DNA of 64,000 bases. Source: Lachnospiraceae bacterium. GTDB taxonomy: Bacteria; Bacillota_A; Clostridia; Lachnospirales; Lachnospiraceae. The notes under the pieces are model-generated. The model saw only the letters and a list, made by a program, of their open reading frames with translations, was not told the DNA's origin and did not search any database. Both the position numbers and the translations under genes were made by a program. Shown here in pieces: positions 14,227-23,372 of this stretch; the first letter of the stretch is position 1; each line of letters begins with the position of its first letter. The stretch spans positions 1 through 64,000 of the forward strand of contig JAGZJD010000004.1 of NCBI GenBank assembly GCA_018365895.1. The letters run 5' to 3'.

Positions 14227-16305
14227 CTACAATGTTGCCGCCATAACAGCTTTAATCGTATGCATACGGTTCTCTGCCTCATCAAATACAAGTGAATAAT
14301 CCGCTTCAAACACCTCATCTGTCACTTCCATCTCTGTCAGACCAAACTTTGCCCCGATTTCACGTCCGATTTGCGTATCCAAATCATGGAATGCCGGAAG
14401 GCAATGTAAGAAAACAGCTTCCTCTCCCGCATTTTTCATAATGTCTGCCGTCACTTTATACGGTGTCAGATCATTGATTCGCTCTTTCCATACCCGATCC
14501 GGTTCTCCCATAGATACCCATACATCCGTGGCAATGACATTCGCTCCTTTTGTGCCTTCCCACACATCGTCTGTCAACGTAATACTTCCGCCACTTTCAG
14601 CCGCGTACTCTTCACATTCTTTTACAAGCTCTTCATTTGGAAAATATTTCTTCGGCGCACATGCTACAAAGTGCATTCCCATTTTACTGCATGCAATCAT
14701 AAGCGAATTCCCCATATTGTAACGGGCATCTCCAAGATACGCGAACTTAATTCCTTCCAATGTTCCAAAATGTTCCCGAATTGTCAGAAGATCTGCCAGC
14801 ATCTGTGTCGGATGATATTCATTTGTCAGACCATTCCACACCGGAATTCCTGCATATTTGGCAAGTTCTTCCACAATCTCCTGTCCATATCCCCGATATT
14901 CAATTCCGTCATACATCCTTCCAAGAACACGGGCTGTATCTTTAATGCTCTCTTTCTTACCAATCTGAGAAACCGTTGGGTCCAGATAAGTACTTCCCAT
15001 TCCTAAGTCACTGGCAGCAATCTCAAAAGAACATCTTGTTCTTGTACTTGTCTTCTCAAAGATTAATGCAACATTCTTTCCACGGAAATAATCTACCGGA
15101 ATGCCATTATGTTTCTTCTCTTTCAAATCTGCCGCCAGATCCAGCAAATAAATAATCTCTTCTTTTATAAAATCTTTCAGTGTCAGGAAATTTCTTCCTT
15201 TCAGACAGATATCATTCTGTCTGCCTGCAACCTGCTCTACAAATTCCGGAAACTCTTGCTTCTCTCTCTCCTGCATATATGCTTTTTTTACCAACTCTAA
15301 CAACTCCTCTACTGTATACACTGCATACTTCGGAATCCGCAGAAGCTTTGCACTTGCTTCCAGCATTCCCATATACAATTCCTGATCTCCCCATCCGAAC
15401 GGCAATTTTAAGATAAAAGCAATCTCCCGCTTCTTAGCTTCCGTCATATGATGGAGTTTTTCCTTATAATAACATTCATTTTCTGATTGTTCAATATAGT
15501 AAATCTTTCCCTGAAGTCCATACAGCATCCTTAGTGTGTCGTAATAACCGATTTTCAGATTCTGCCGGCTTCTTTGCTTCTCAAATTCAATGATACTTCC
15601 GAGACGTACTCTCGGTGCAACTTCATGTATAATAGCGTCTTCCGGAAGTTTTATCTTCGGTTCTCTTCCTGGCCCGTAAATACGCACTTCAATAATATTG
15701 TGATATCCTCTATCAATCAGTGACCCAAGAGGCACATTATTAATTACCCCTCCGTCAATATATTTCTTACCATGAAGCTTTTCATTCTTAAACCCAAGAA
15801 GATAAGCGCTTGCCAGAAGAAAATCTTCCAGCTGTCCTTCCGGAATATCGCGAATACTCAGATCTAACTCTTTCAGATCCGTCAGCGAAAATGTCAGCAG
15901 ACAAAATTCCATCCCGGATTCTCTAATCTTCTTTTCATCGACAATATCATGGATCAAATTCTTCAGCGGAGTAATATCTACTCCGCCTTCTTTCAGTGTC
16001 TTTTTCATTTCCGAAATAAATTCTGAAAAATTAATCTCTCTGTCAAACAATCTCTGCATCCATTCGTCATCCACATCCATTACTTGAGAGAAACGGATTT
16101 CCTTCCAGATATTTTCCGCCAGTTCAAGGTCTCCCATACATATCATAGCTCCATTCAGCGCTCCTACCGATGTTCCTGCCACAGCACAAACCTTTACTCC
16201 CGCTTCCCGCAGAGCTTTCCACGCACCAATCTGATACGCTCCTCTTGCACCGCCGCCGTCAAATACAAGCCCATATTCTTTCGTAAGATCAATCACTGGT
16301 TTCAT
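14227..16305 (-). CDS. fusion of patatin-like phospholipase and ornithine carbamoyltransferase
   Basis: 692 aa, two enzymes in one frame. Residues 10-310 are a patatin-like serine lipase: oxyanion loop DGGGARG (16-22), nucleophile Ser46 in GTSVG (44-48) and catalytic Asp184 in DGG (184-186). Residues about 366-692 are a full ornithine carbamoyltransferase, which makes citrulline from ornithine and carbamoyl phosphate: STRTR (420-424, carbamoyl-phosphate site), HPTQ (498-501) and HCLP (634-637, Cys635). Residues 320-365 form a helical linker. No in-frame ATG and no ribosome-binding site precede the second part, so the fusion looks real. GAGGAGG precedes the start. All key residues are present in both halves. 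Confidence 0.92.
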   Translation of the reverse strand: MKPVIDLTKEYGLVFDGGGARGAYQIGAWKALREAGVKVCAVAGTSVGALNGAMICMGDLELAENIWKEIRFSQVMDVDDEWMQRLFDREINFSEFISEMKKTLKEGGVDITPLKNLIHDIVDEKKIRESGMEFCLLTFSLTDLKELDLSIRDIPEGQLEDFLLASAYLLGFKNEKLHGKKYIDGGVINNVPLGSLIDRGYHNIIEVRIYGPGREPKIKLPEDAIIHEVAPRVRLGSIIEFEKQRSRQNLKIGYYDTLRMLYGLQGKIYYIEQSENECYYKEKLHHMTEAKKREIAFILKLPFGWGDQELYMGMLEASAKLLRIPKYAVYTVEELLELVKKAYMQEREKQEFPEFVEQVAGRQNDICLKGRNFLTLKDFIKEEIIYLLDLAADLKEKKHNGIPVDYFRGKNVALIFEKTSTRTRCSFEIAASDLGMGSTYLDPTVSQIGKKESIKDTARVLGRMYDGIEYRGYGQEIVEELAKYAGIPVWNGLTNEYHPTQMLADLLTIREHFGTLEGIKFAYLGDARYNMGNSLMIACSKMGMHFVACAPKKYFPNEELVKECEEYAAESGGSITLTDDVWEGTKGANVIATDVWVSMGEPDRVWKERINDLTPYKVTADIMKNAGEEAVFLHCLPAFHDLDTQIGREIGAKFGLTEMEVTDEVFEADYSLVFDEAENRMHTIKAVMAATL

Positions 16306-16348
16306 ATATAATCTCCTCCTCGAACTGCTTCGATATATAATTACAGAA

Positions 16349-16377
16349 GGAAGAGCACACCTTTGGCATGTTCTTCC
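16349..16377 (-). terminator. terminator of the nfeD-stomatin pair
   Basis: On the minus strand GGAAGAACATGCC pairs imperfectly with GGTGTGCTCTTCC around an AAA loop, starting about 15 bp past the stop at 16393. The T run is short. Confidence 0.6.
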
Positions 16378-16392
16378 CTCTCATCTTCCTAA

Positions 16393-17328
16393 TTAGTCTT
16401 CTTCTCTCGCAATCTCTGCAATGGACTGTACAAGTCCTGCAATGCCCTGGATCTCGGACGGAATGATAATCTTCGTTGCCTTTCCGTCTGCAGCCTTTGC
16501 AAATGCTTCCAGGCTCTTCATCGTCAATACAGCTTCATCTGCTCCTGCTTCCTTCAGGAAACGGATACCATCCGCATTCGCCTGCTGCACTTTCAAGATT
16601 GCTTCCGCCTCACCTTCTGCTTCCTTAATCATCTTCTCTTTCTCAGCTTCAGCTCTTAAAATAGCAGCCTGTTTCTCAGCCTCAGCGTCCAGAATCGCAG
16701 ATTCCTTATGTCCCTCTGCCACAAGGATTGTAGACTTTTTTTCACCTTCCGCACGGAGAATCGCTTCTCTTCGTTCACGCTCTGCCTTCATCTGTTTCTC
16801 CATCGCGTCGCGGATTGCAGACGGCGGAATAATATTCTTCAGCTCAACACGGTTTACCTTAATTCCCCACGGATCGGTTGCAACATCCAGCGATGCCCGC
16901 ATCTTCGTGTTGATCGTCTCTCTCGAAGTCAATGTCTGATCCAGTTCCAGATCACCGATAATGTTACGAAGTGTCGTAGCCGTCAGATTCTCAATCGCCA
17001 TAATCGGGTTCGCAACTCCATAACAGAACAGCTTCGGATCTGTAATCTGATAAAATACAACCGTATCAATCTGCATTGTAACATTATCTTTCGTAATAAC
17101 CGGCTGTGGTGGAAAATCAACAACCTGTTCCTTCAGATCCACTTTTCGTGCCACTCGTTCCAGAATCGGGATTTTAAAATGCACTCCCACATTCCATGTC
17201 GCCTGATAAGCGCCCAATCTCTCAATAACCAGAGCCTGTGCCTGCTGAACAATCTTTACACAGGAAACAAGCAACAGCACAATTATCACTAAAAACATAA
17301 TTCCAATTATTTTCATAAAGATCCCCAT
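16393..17328 (-). CDS. SPFH/band-7 (stomatin, paraslipin-like) membrane protein
   Basis: A 311-aa protein. One N-terminal membrane helix (residues about 5-25) is followed by the band-7 domain (ERLGAYQATWNVGVHFKIP ... NIIPPSAIRDAMEKQMKAERERREAIL) and a long Glu/Ala/Lys-rich coiled coil built of AEGEKKS/AEAEKQA-type repeats, then a short conserved end (KSLEAFAKAADGKATKIIIPSEIQGI). These proteins form large rings that organise membrane microdomains and can hold membrane proteases. It starts 3 bp after the NfeD stop; stomatin and NfeD are a conserved functional pair. Confidence 0.93.
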   Translation of the reverse strand: MGIFMKIIGIMFLVIIVLLLVSCVKIVQQAQALVIERLGAYQATWNVGVHFKIPILERVARKVDLKEQVVDFPPQPVITKDNVTMQIDTVVFYQITDPKLFCYGVANPIMAIENLTATTLRNIIGDLELDQTLTSRETINTKMRASLDVATDPWGIKVNRVELKNIIPPSAIRDAMEKQMKAERERREAILRAEGEKKSTILVAEGHKESAILDAEAEKQAAILRAEAEKEKMIKEAEGEAEAILKVQQANADGIRFLKEAGADEAVLTMKSLEAFAKAADGKATKIIIPSEIQGIAGLVQSIAEIAREED

Positions 17329-17331
17329 ATA

Positions 17332-17772
17332 CTACCTCACTTTCTCTTTGACAACTAATTTTACACCTTCTACTCTTAGAACTTCTACAGTAGCTCCCTC
17401 TGAAATGATCTTATCATCTGTCTCTGTTTTTGCAGACCATTCCATTCCGTTTAATTCTACTCTTCCCTTTGCATAGAGTGAATTAATGGCTTCTGTCACT
17501 ATCCCTTCCTGACCAACAACACTCTCCACATTCGTCTTCGTCCTGTCACCGTTAAAGTGCTTCAACGCGATCGGTCTCGTCAGTACAAGAAGTATGATCG
17601 ATACTGCAAAAAAGAGGATTACCTGACCGACCAGTCCCACTCCAAAAAATGAGGCAAGACACGCTACAAGAGCTCCACCGGCAAACCAGATTGTCGTAAG
17701 TCCGAGCGTCACAATCTCGATTATTAACAATACAATAATAATCGCCAGCCAAATCATCGGATTCATATGCAT
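17332..17772 (-). CDS. NfeD-like membrane protein
   Basis: A 146-aa short-form NfeD. Three hydrophobic segments (about residues 6-28, 30-48 and 50-68) are followed by a C-terminal OB-fold domain (VGQEGIVTEAINSLYAKGRVELNGMEWSAKTE). No serine-protease domain is present, as in the short NfeD1b type. It is encoded just before the stomatin gene; the OB domain is thought to bind the stomatin ring. A GAGGAGG site precedes the start at 17772. Confidence 0.92.
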   Translation of the reverse strand: MHMNPMIWLAIIIVLLIIEIVTLGLTTIWFAGGALVACLASFFGVGLVGQVILFFAVSIILLVLTRPIALKHFNGDRTKTNVESVVGQEGIVTEAINSLYAKGRVELNGMEWSAKTETDDKIISEGATVEVLRVEGVKLVVKEKVR

Positions 17773-17881
17773 CCTCCTCTCTCTTGAATCTTTTCTTCAT
17801 CTTACTATATTCTCAATAAACTTACAACAGTGTTTAAAAATTTAAGAATTCTGTAAAATCATTTCTTTTTCATAATAATTT

Positions 17882-18472
17882 TTAATATTCTCTGCACATA
17901 TGCCTTCGGCAAAAAAGTCTTCGGCAATCCCGAATAACCATATATATCATAGAAAAAATAAGAAAGCCTGCGATACCGCCAAGTGCATTATTAAAAATAT
18001 CGTCAAGCTCAAACAAGCCTCTTGTCGTATAATACTGCATTCCTTCAATAAACACTGTAAATGCAAGATCACAGAAAAAAAATACAACAAAATTCCTTGT
18101 CCACCTAAGCAAAAGAGGAACTAATATGCCAAACGGAACAAGCATCACAATATTACATACATTCTCTACAATCCTAATCTTACTTCCAGTCTCAAAATAT
18201 TCACGGTAAGACCAGAAAAGCTCCAGATTCACCCGATGTACTCCGCTTGGTGTCCGATTATAGAGTGTTACTCCTGCAACACAGCCCATATAAACACCGA
18301 GAAGCATACAAACACCGATCCCTCTAAAACTCAAATACTTCCATTGTGTAATCGTATATATCAATAAAAAGAAAATCGCGGATGCAATCATGACCAGACA
18401 TACTTTCGTCCAGTCAAATTGAAACATCCGCGCCAGATAATTTTTATAATCTCCTGCTGTGATAAAGTCCAA
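17882..18472 (-). CDS. VanZ-like membrane protein
   Basis: A 196-aa protein with about five hydrophobic segments. The pattern of VanZ-family proteins is visible: LYNRTPS after the second segment, NIVMLVPFGILVPLL, and the end segment EGMQYYTTRGLFELDDIFNNALGGIAGF. VanZ from vancomycin operons gives low-level teicoplanin resistance; most chromosomal members have unknown roles in the envelope. No resistance genes are near, so a resistance function should not be assumed. Confidence 0.88.
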   Translation of the reverse strand: MDFITAGDYKNYLARMFQFDWTKVCLVMIASAIFFLLIYTITQWKYLSFRGIGVCMLLGVYMGCVAGVTLYNRTPSGVHRVNLELFWSYREYFETGSKIRIVENVCNIVMLVPFGILVPLLLRWTRNFVVFFFCDLAFTVFIEGMQYYTTRGLFELDDIFNNALGGIAGFLIFSMIYMVIRDCRRLFCRRHMCREY

Positions 18473-18612
18473 ATCAGATACTCCCTTTCTGTTTATCAGC
18501 TCTGCTCTCCGGCAGACATTTCATTTCTCGAAGATAGTCTCCCCATTTCCCCGGAAATTACCCTAATTATAAAGTAGGAGTATCATTTTGACAAATTATT
18601 TTTTTCTTAAGT

Positions 18613-19290
18613 TTAATGGAACCAGTGGCCTCCAATCTGTATTCCATAGTTACCGTATCCAAAATACAATGCATCTCCAACCGGATTCACTCCCGCGAGT
18701 GCATCTGTCGCCGCCTGACGACAGCTCTCCGTTGTTTTTCCGCTAGCCAGTACCCTATCTAGTTTCCCAGTAATAGCCGGTCCAAACTGACCACTATCAT
18801 AAATAACATCTGTAATAGAGTTCGGAAATGTTCCGCTGGCCACTCGATTTAAAACAACCGCACCTACAGCAATCTGACCTTCATACGGTTCTCCGCCTGC
18901 CTCACAATAAATCAGCGCTGCCAGAAGTTCTTTCTCACTTTCTGCCACTGCTGCCGCCTTTGCAGCCGCTGCCTCTTCTGCCGCTTTTCTAGCTGCTTCC
19001 TCTGCTTCCAGACGAGCCTTTTCTGCTGCAGCTTTTTCTGCCTCAAGCCTCGCCTTTTCTTTCGCTACTCTTTCTGCCTCCAGGCGTGCTTCCTCTTCCC
19101 GCTTTTCTTCCTGTAAATGTTTGCTCGTTTCCGTCGCCCACACCTCGAATGAAAGTGCTTCCAATGGACTTTCCTGCTGCAATGCTCTTTTCTCCTGAGT
19201 TTCTGCCGCTGCTCCGGAGAATCCTGCCAGAACAAGACTAAACGCCACCGCTGCTCCACAGGAAATTATTTTTACTTTTTCAAATTTCAT
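18613..19290 (-). CDS. exported SleB-type cell-wall hydrolase with coiled-coil linker
   Basis: 225 aa from ATG 19290, which has GGAGG 7 nt upstream; the longer frame to 19350 lacks such a site. A signal peptide (about residues 1-29, ending SGAAAETQ) leads into a Glu/Ala/Lys-rich helix with repeated KARLEAE units (about 55-110), then the hydrolase_2 domain: LIYCEAGGEPYEGQIAVGAVVLNR with the catalytic Glu, and FGPAITGKLDRVL. The domain cleaves spore-cortex or vegetative peptidoglycan in SleB/CwlJ. The coiled coil may bind other wall proteins. The gene stands alone, with AT-rich DNA on both sides. Confidence 0.9.
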   Translation of the reverse strand: MKFEKVKIISCGAAVAFSLVLAGFSGAAAETQEKRALQQESPLEALSFEVWATETSKHLQEEKREEEARLEAERVAKEKARLEAEKAAAEKARLEAEEAARKAAEEAAAAKAAAVAESEKELLAALIYCEAGGEPYEGQIAVGAVVLNRVASGTFPNSITDVIYDSGQFGPAITGKLDRVLASGKTTESCRQAATDALAGVNPVGDALYFGYGNYGIQIGGHWFH

Positions 19291-19418
19291 TTTGATATCC
19301 TCCAATATGTTTTGAAACAAATTTCGAATTATTAATAAGATTATACACACTTATTTTAATTTTATTACATTTATTACAAATTTGTTACATCTTATTGCCC
19401 GGATATCTTAACACTATT

Positions 19419-20213
19419 TTATTTCTTTGTCAAATCTCTTCTTCGCTGCCGACAAGCCTCATACATTAAGACAGACGCTGCCACAGCGGCATTAAGAGAC
19501 TCTACCTTTCCATACATTGGTATTTTTATTTTCTTTTCTGCGGCATGCGCTACCTCTTCACGCAGTCCATTTCCTTCATTTCCGATAAGAAATGCCGCCG
19601 CCTCACAAAAATCTTCCTCATCATAAAAATGCTGTCCTTCCAAATGAGCCGCATAAGTTACAATTCCGCATTTTTTTAATTCCGCCAATACAGCCGGAAG
19701 ATCTTCTACATATACGAAAGGCATCCGATAAATCGCCCCCATTGTCGAGCGGATTACTTTCGGATTATACATATCTACACAATCTTTACTGAGAATAATG
19801 CCTGTCGCACCTGCCCCCTCCGCAGTTCTCATAATCGTCCCAAGATTTCCTGGATCCTGAAGATTATCAAGCACCATCAAAAACGGAGTCTTTTCCTGTT
19901 TCAAAATATCTTCCAATGTTGTCTCACTTCTCTTCACAAGATAAAGAGCTCCTTGTGGTGTCTGCGTATCTGAGACATGGCGAAAAACCTGATCAGATAA
20001 AATTTCCATTGGAACTCCGGCAAGATCCAGTTCATTCTTTCTCTTCTCATAAAAACTTTCCGATAGATACAATTTTTCCAAACGCTCTTTTGGTGTTTCC
20101 TTGAGCATCCGTATCCCCTCTGCCAGAAATATCCCTCTCTCTTCTCTGGCTTTTGCCTTCTTCTGCAGCTGAATCAACTGTTTCACTTGTGCATTTCCTG
20201 TACTTGTTATCAT
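19419..20213 (-). CDS. TrmH/SpoU-family RNA 2'-O-methyltransferase
   Basis: A 264-aa SPOUT-class methyltransferase using SAM. The N-terminal substrate-binding domain (about residues 1-95) starts ITSTGNAQVKQLIQLQKKAKAREE. The SPOUT knot has its three motifs: NLQDPGNLGTIMRTAE (motif 1), FLIGNEGNGL (motif 2) and SLNAAVAASVLMYE (motif 3). The usual target is a ribose in 23S rRNA or tRNA; the exact one cannot be told. It lies 14 bp after the KtrA-like gene, a frequent arrangement in Lachnospiraceae. Confidence 0.92.
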   Translation of the reverse strand: MITSTGNAQVKQLIQLQKKAKAREERGIFLAEGIRMLKETPKERLEKLYLSESFYEKRKNELDLAGVPMEILSDQVFRHVSDTQTPQGALYLVKRSETTLEDILKQEKTPFLMVLDNLQDPGNLGTIMRTAEGAGATGIILSKDCVDMYNPKVIRSTMGAIYRMPFVYVEDLPAVLAELKKCGIVTYAAHLEGQHFYDEEDFCEAAAFLIGNEGNGLREEVAHAAEKKIKIPMYGKVESLNAAVAASVLMYEACRQRRRDLTKK

Positions 20214-20227
20214 ATTTTCAAATCTCC

Positions 20228-20875
20228 CTAACTCTCACGGAATTTTTGTAATACCTCTTCCGCACCTACCATAATTAATTCACAATCTTTCGGCAGCGGC
20301 TTACAAGGATCAACCGTAATACTGACTGTACGCCCAATCCGGTAACCAATTACATTGACGCCGTATTTTTCCCGGATTTTTAATTCTACAAGACTCTTTC
20401 CAATCCACCCATCAGGAATAGCCAGCTCAACCATGCTATACTCATCCGAAAGATTAATCCAGTCCCGAACTTTTGTAGAAATAAGACGTCTCGCCACCCG
20501 GATTCCCATTTCCTTTTCCGGAAAGATTACCGCATCTGCACCCACTTTTTTCAAAATATTCTCATGTAAACGACTATTGACTTTTGCCAATACATACGGC
20601 ACTCCAATCTCCTTTAAGATAATCGTTGCAAGAATGCTCGCCTCAAGCTGCTCCGCTGCCGCAATCACAGCACCATCCAGATTCCTTGCTCCGAGAGAGC
20701 GAAGCGTTTCTTCTTCCTCAATATCAGCACACATTGCGTAGCTGACTTTATCCGCAATTGCCTCTACTTTTTCTTCTGATTTATCTACTACAATTACATT
20801 ACATCCCATTTCTTCGAGTGTCAGCGCAACACTGGCTCCAAAACTCCCTAGTCCTAATACAAGATATTCTCTCAT
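20228..20875 (-). CDS. KtrA/TrkA-like potassium channel regulatory subunit
   Basis: A 215-aa cytoplasmic RCK protein that gates the potassium channel formed by the gene upstream. The Rossmann fold starts with GLGSFGASVALTLEEMGCNVIVVDKSEE, the NAD/ATP-binding GxGxxG with a terminal acidic residue. A C-terminal RCK_C/TrkA_C domain (VELAIPDGWIGKSLVELKIREKYGVNVIGY) follows from about residue 140. Gene order is channel, then regulator, then the RNA methyltransferase. Confidence 0.93.
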   Translation of the reverse strand: MREYLVLGLGSFGASVALTLEEMGCNVIVVDKSEEKVEAIADKVSYAMCADIEEEETLRSLGARNLDGAVIAAAEQLEASILATIILKEIGVPYVLAKVNSRLHENILKKVGADAVIFPEKEMGIRVARRLISTKVRDWINLSDEYSMVELAIPDGWIGKSLVELKIREKYGVNVIGYRIGRTVSITVDPCKPLPKDCELIMVGAEEVLQKFRES

Positions 20876-20927
20876 AGCATAACTCCTCTCTGCTGTCTGT
20901 CCTTATTTACCGTTTCAAAACACTTCT

Positions 20928-22313
20928 CTATCCTACCATAATCCGTCGTTCCGGAAGCTTTCTCGCTTTCTTTCCGATATCCTGACGTGATACAAAGGCA
21001 AGCACTACTGTTACCGGTCCAAGCCTTCCAATATACATCAAAAACATAATGACACATTTGCTAAAATCAGAAAGCATCGGTGTAATCCCTGTACTTAGTC
21101 CAACCGTACCAATCGCAGATGTTGTTTCATAAATGATATCTCCAAGAGCCATCGCAGGCTCTGCTGCCGCTACAAGAATGGTACCTCCCAGAAGCGCAAG
21201 CACCGCAACCATCACAATTGATGCTCCTGTACGGACATTTTCGGCGGCAATCTTTCTTCCGAAGCACTCCGTATCTTTTCCTCCTCGCAGTACGGCAACA
21301 CAGGAAAAGAGAAGCATCCCGGCAGTTGTTGTTTTAATACCGCCCGCTGTTCCCCCCGGAGATCCTCCGATGAACATCAAAATACATGAAAATAAAATCG
21401 TTGCATCTCGAAAACCGCCCTGTGCAACTGTTGCAAATCCAGCTGTTCTAGTAGACACGGCATGAAAAAAAGATGCCAGCAGTTTGTCTCCGTTTGACAT
21501 TGCGCCAATGGTATCCGCATTAGAATACTCGAGGCAAAAAATCCCAATCCCTCCTGCTGCAATAAGGATTCCGGTAATCACGAGTGTCATTTTCGTCTGC
21601 AGAGACATTTGCCTGAAAATTCTTCCCGGCGTTCTCTGATATGTCTCCCGGATCTTCAGCACATGAAGAATATCACTCCAGACAGTAAAACCCAATCCTC
21701 CGCTGATAATCAGTGCCATTGTCACAAGATTGATAACGGGATCTGTCACATATCCGGCAAGACTGCTGTCTCCAAGAATATCAATTCCCGCATTACAAAA
21801 CGCCGAGATCGAATGAAAAATGGAATACCAGATTCCTTTCCCAATCCCATATAGCGGAACAAAACGAATTGCATAGCCAATTGCTCCCATCACTTCCACT
21901 ACCAAAGTAACTTTCAATACCCAGCGAATCAGACGAACCATTCCTGAAAGCGTATCCATATTATAAGTTTGCTGTATATAAATGCGCTGCCGCAATGTAA
22001 TCCGTTTTCCAAGCAGCATAAAAAAGACCGTCATACATACAATAATTCCAAGACCTCCTACTTGAATTAAAATCAGTAGAATTACTTTCCCAAATAATGT
22101 AAACTGAGCTGCCGGAACGATTGTTACAAGTCCTGTCACACATACCGCTGATACGGATGTGAAAAAAGCATCAATAAATGCAATCGGTTGCTGATTGCTG
22201 ACCGGAAGCCATAGCAAAACTGCCCCTGCCAGGATAATTCCTAAAAATCCAGATACAAGCAGCTGCATCGTAGAAATATGAGATTGTCTTAATTTTTTAT
22301 AATGAAATTTCAT
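20928..22313 (-). CDS. KtrB/TrkH-type potassium (sodium-coupled) transporter
   Basis: 461 aa from ATG 22313, preceded by AGAGGA 6 nt upstream; a GTG at 22334 is a weaker choice. The membrane protein has four repeated M1-P-M2 units with selectivity-filter glycines in FFTSVSAVCVTGL, SISAFCNAGIDILG, FHAVSTRTAGFAT and YETTSAIGTVGLSTG, the last filter repeat. A KtrB/KtrA pair moves K+ inward, often with Na+. It overlaps the EamA gene stop region by about 11 bp upstream and is followed by the regulator gene. Confidence 0.93.
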   Translation of the reverse strand: MKFHYKKLRQSHISTMQLLVSGFLGIILAGAVLLWLPVSNQQPIAFIDAFFTSVSAVCVTGLVTIVPAAQFTLFGKVILLILIQVGGLGIIVCMTVFFMLLGKRITLRQRIYIQQTYNMDTLSGMVRLIRWVLKVTLVVEVMGAIGYAIRFVPLYGIGKGIWYSIFHSISAFCNAGIDILGDSSLAGYVTDPVINLVTMALIISGGLGFTVWSDILHVLKIRETYQRTPGRIFRQMSLQTKMTLVITGILIAAGGIGIFCLEYSNADTIGAMSNGDKLLASFFHAVSTRTAGFATVAQGGFRDATILFSCILMFIGGSPGGTAGGIKTTTAGMLLFSCVAVLRGGKDTECFGRKIAAENVRTGASIVMVAVLALLGGTILVAAAEPAMALGDIIYETTSAIGTVGLSTGITPMLSDFSKCVIMFLMYIGRLGPVTVVLAFVSRQDIGKKARKLPERRIMVG

Positions 22314-22323
22314 TGCATGTCCT

Positions 22324-23232
22324 CTATTCTGCACTTTTATTTACAATAATAATACCAACACTTACCATAATTAATGCAATTACTGTCTGCCAGGATAAAA
22401 TATTTTCCCCAAGAAATAATGCTGAAAGCGCTACTCCAAATACCGGTATCGAAAATCCATAAATCGTTACTTTGCCGACAGAATTATATTTTAAAAGCAG
22501 ACTCCATATACTGAATGCAACTGTAGATAACAACGCCATATATCCAAGCAACAATGACGATTTCCATGTAAATCCGGTTACACTTCCGCCGGATACTATA
22601 CCGGAGATCACAAGGAGCGCACCTCCGATCAAAAGCTGGTATGCTGTAATCGTTACCGGAGATTCTCTGTCAGAAATCATTTTCAACGTGACAGAACTAA
22701 TTCCATAACATAATGCACTCATAAAAATCATTCCCTCTCCAAGAAGATGAAATCCATCTCCCCACGCTCCCGGCGACAAATTAATCACTATCACACCTGC
22801 AAACCCGATCGCACAGCCCACAGCCTTTTTCCATGTAATCTTTTCAGTCCGGATTAACACTGCTGCCGCAATAATAGAAATAAACGCATTTGACGCATTG
22901 ATAACAGATCCCTTCGCTCCTGTTGTATTTGCCAGTCCAACGTAAAAGAAAAAATATTGCATTGCAGTCTGAAGAACTCCCTGTGCCGCAACATATTTTA
23001 CGGAAGCACGTTTTACCGTTAATAATTTTCTCTCCATTACACTTCCTATTACAAATGTAAATATCCCTGCCAGAAAAAATCTATATCCTGCAAATAGAAT
23101 CTGACTTCCAACATCTTGAATATGCAGTAATTCATATCCGATTTTCACGCATGGGAATGCACTTCCCCACAGCGCACAACATAACAATGCCAAAAGGCAT
23201 ACCGTCATTGGTTTTTGTAATTTTTCTTCCAT
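22324..23232 (-). CDS. EamA/DMT-family metabolite exporter
   Basis: A 302-aa protein with ten hydrophobic segments in two EamA repeats of five. The N-terminal repeat starts LLALLCCALWGSAFPCVKIGYE, the typical DMT entry. The second starts near EGMIFMSALCYGISSVTLK. Substrates of such proteins are small metabolites such as amino acids and cannot be inferred here. It is the first gene of the run that continues into ktrB. Confidence 0.9.
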   Translation of the reverse strand: MEEKLQKPMTVCLLALLCCALWGSAFPCVKIGYELLHIQDVGSQILFAGYRFFLAGIFTFVIGSVMERKLLTVKRASVKYVAAQGVLQTAMQYFFFYVGLANTTGAKGSVINASNAFISIIAAAVLIRTEKITWKKAVGCAIGFAGVIVINLSPGAWGDGFHLLGEGMIFMSALCYGISSVTLKMISDRESPVTITAYQLLIGGALLVISGIVSGGSVTGFTWKSSLLLGYMALLSTVAFSIWSLLLKYNSVGKVTIYGFSIPVFGVALSALFLGENILSWQTVIALIMVSVGIIIVNKSAE

Positions 23233-23310
23233 AATTTTTCTCCCTGTTCTTCCTTTGACTCATTAGTATAGCACTTTTCTATGTGTGAAGATAGTAGTAA
23301 TTTGTACATA

Positions 23311-23351
23311 AAAAAGTCTGGCAACCCCTACAGGGATTTACCAGACTTTTT
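23311..23351 (-). terminator. terminator of the amino-acid uptake operon (bidirectional shape)
   Basis: AAAAAGTCTGG at 23311-23321 pairs with CCAGACTTTTT at 23341-23351, starting about 20 bp past the stop of the last operon gene at 23373. Confidence 0.85.
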
Positions 23352-23372
23352 ATGCTAAAAGCAGTTTCTTCT

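Noticed and set aside
17882..18472. VanZ-like protein and VanY-type peptidase (54776-55657) as glycopeptide resistance genes
   Set aside because: No vanHAX-type ligase or dehydrogenase genes are present, and these families are common in ordinary wall metabolism.
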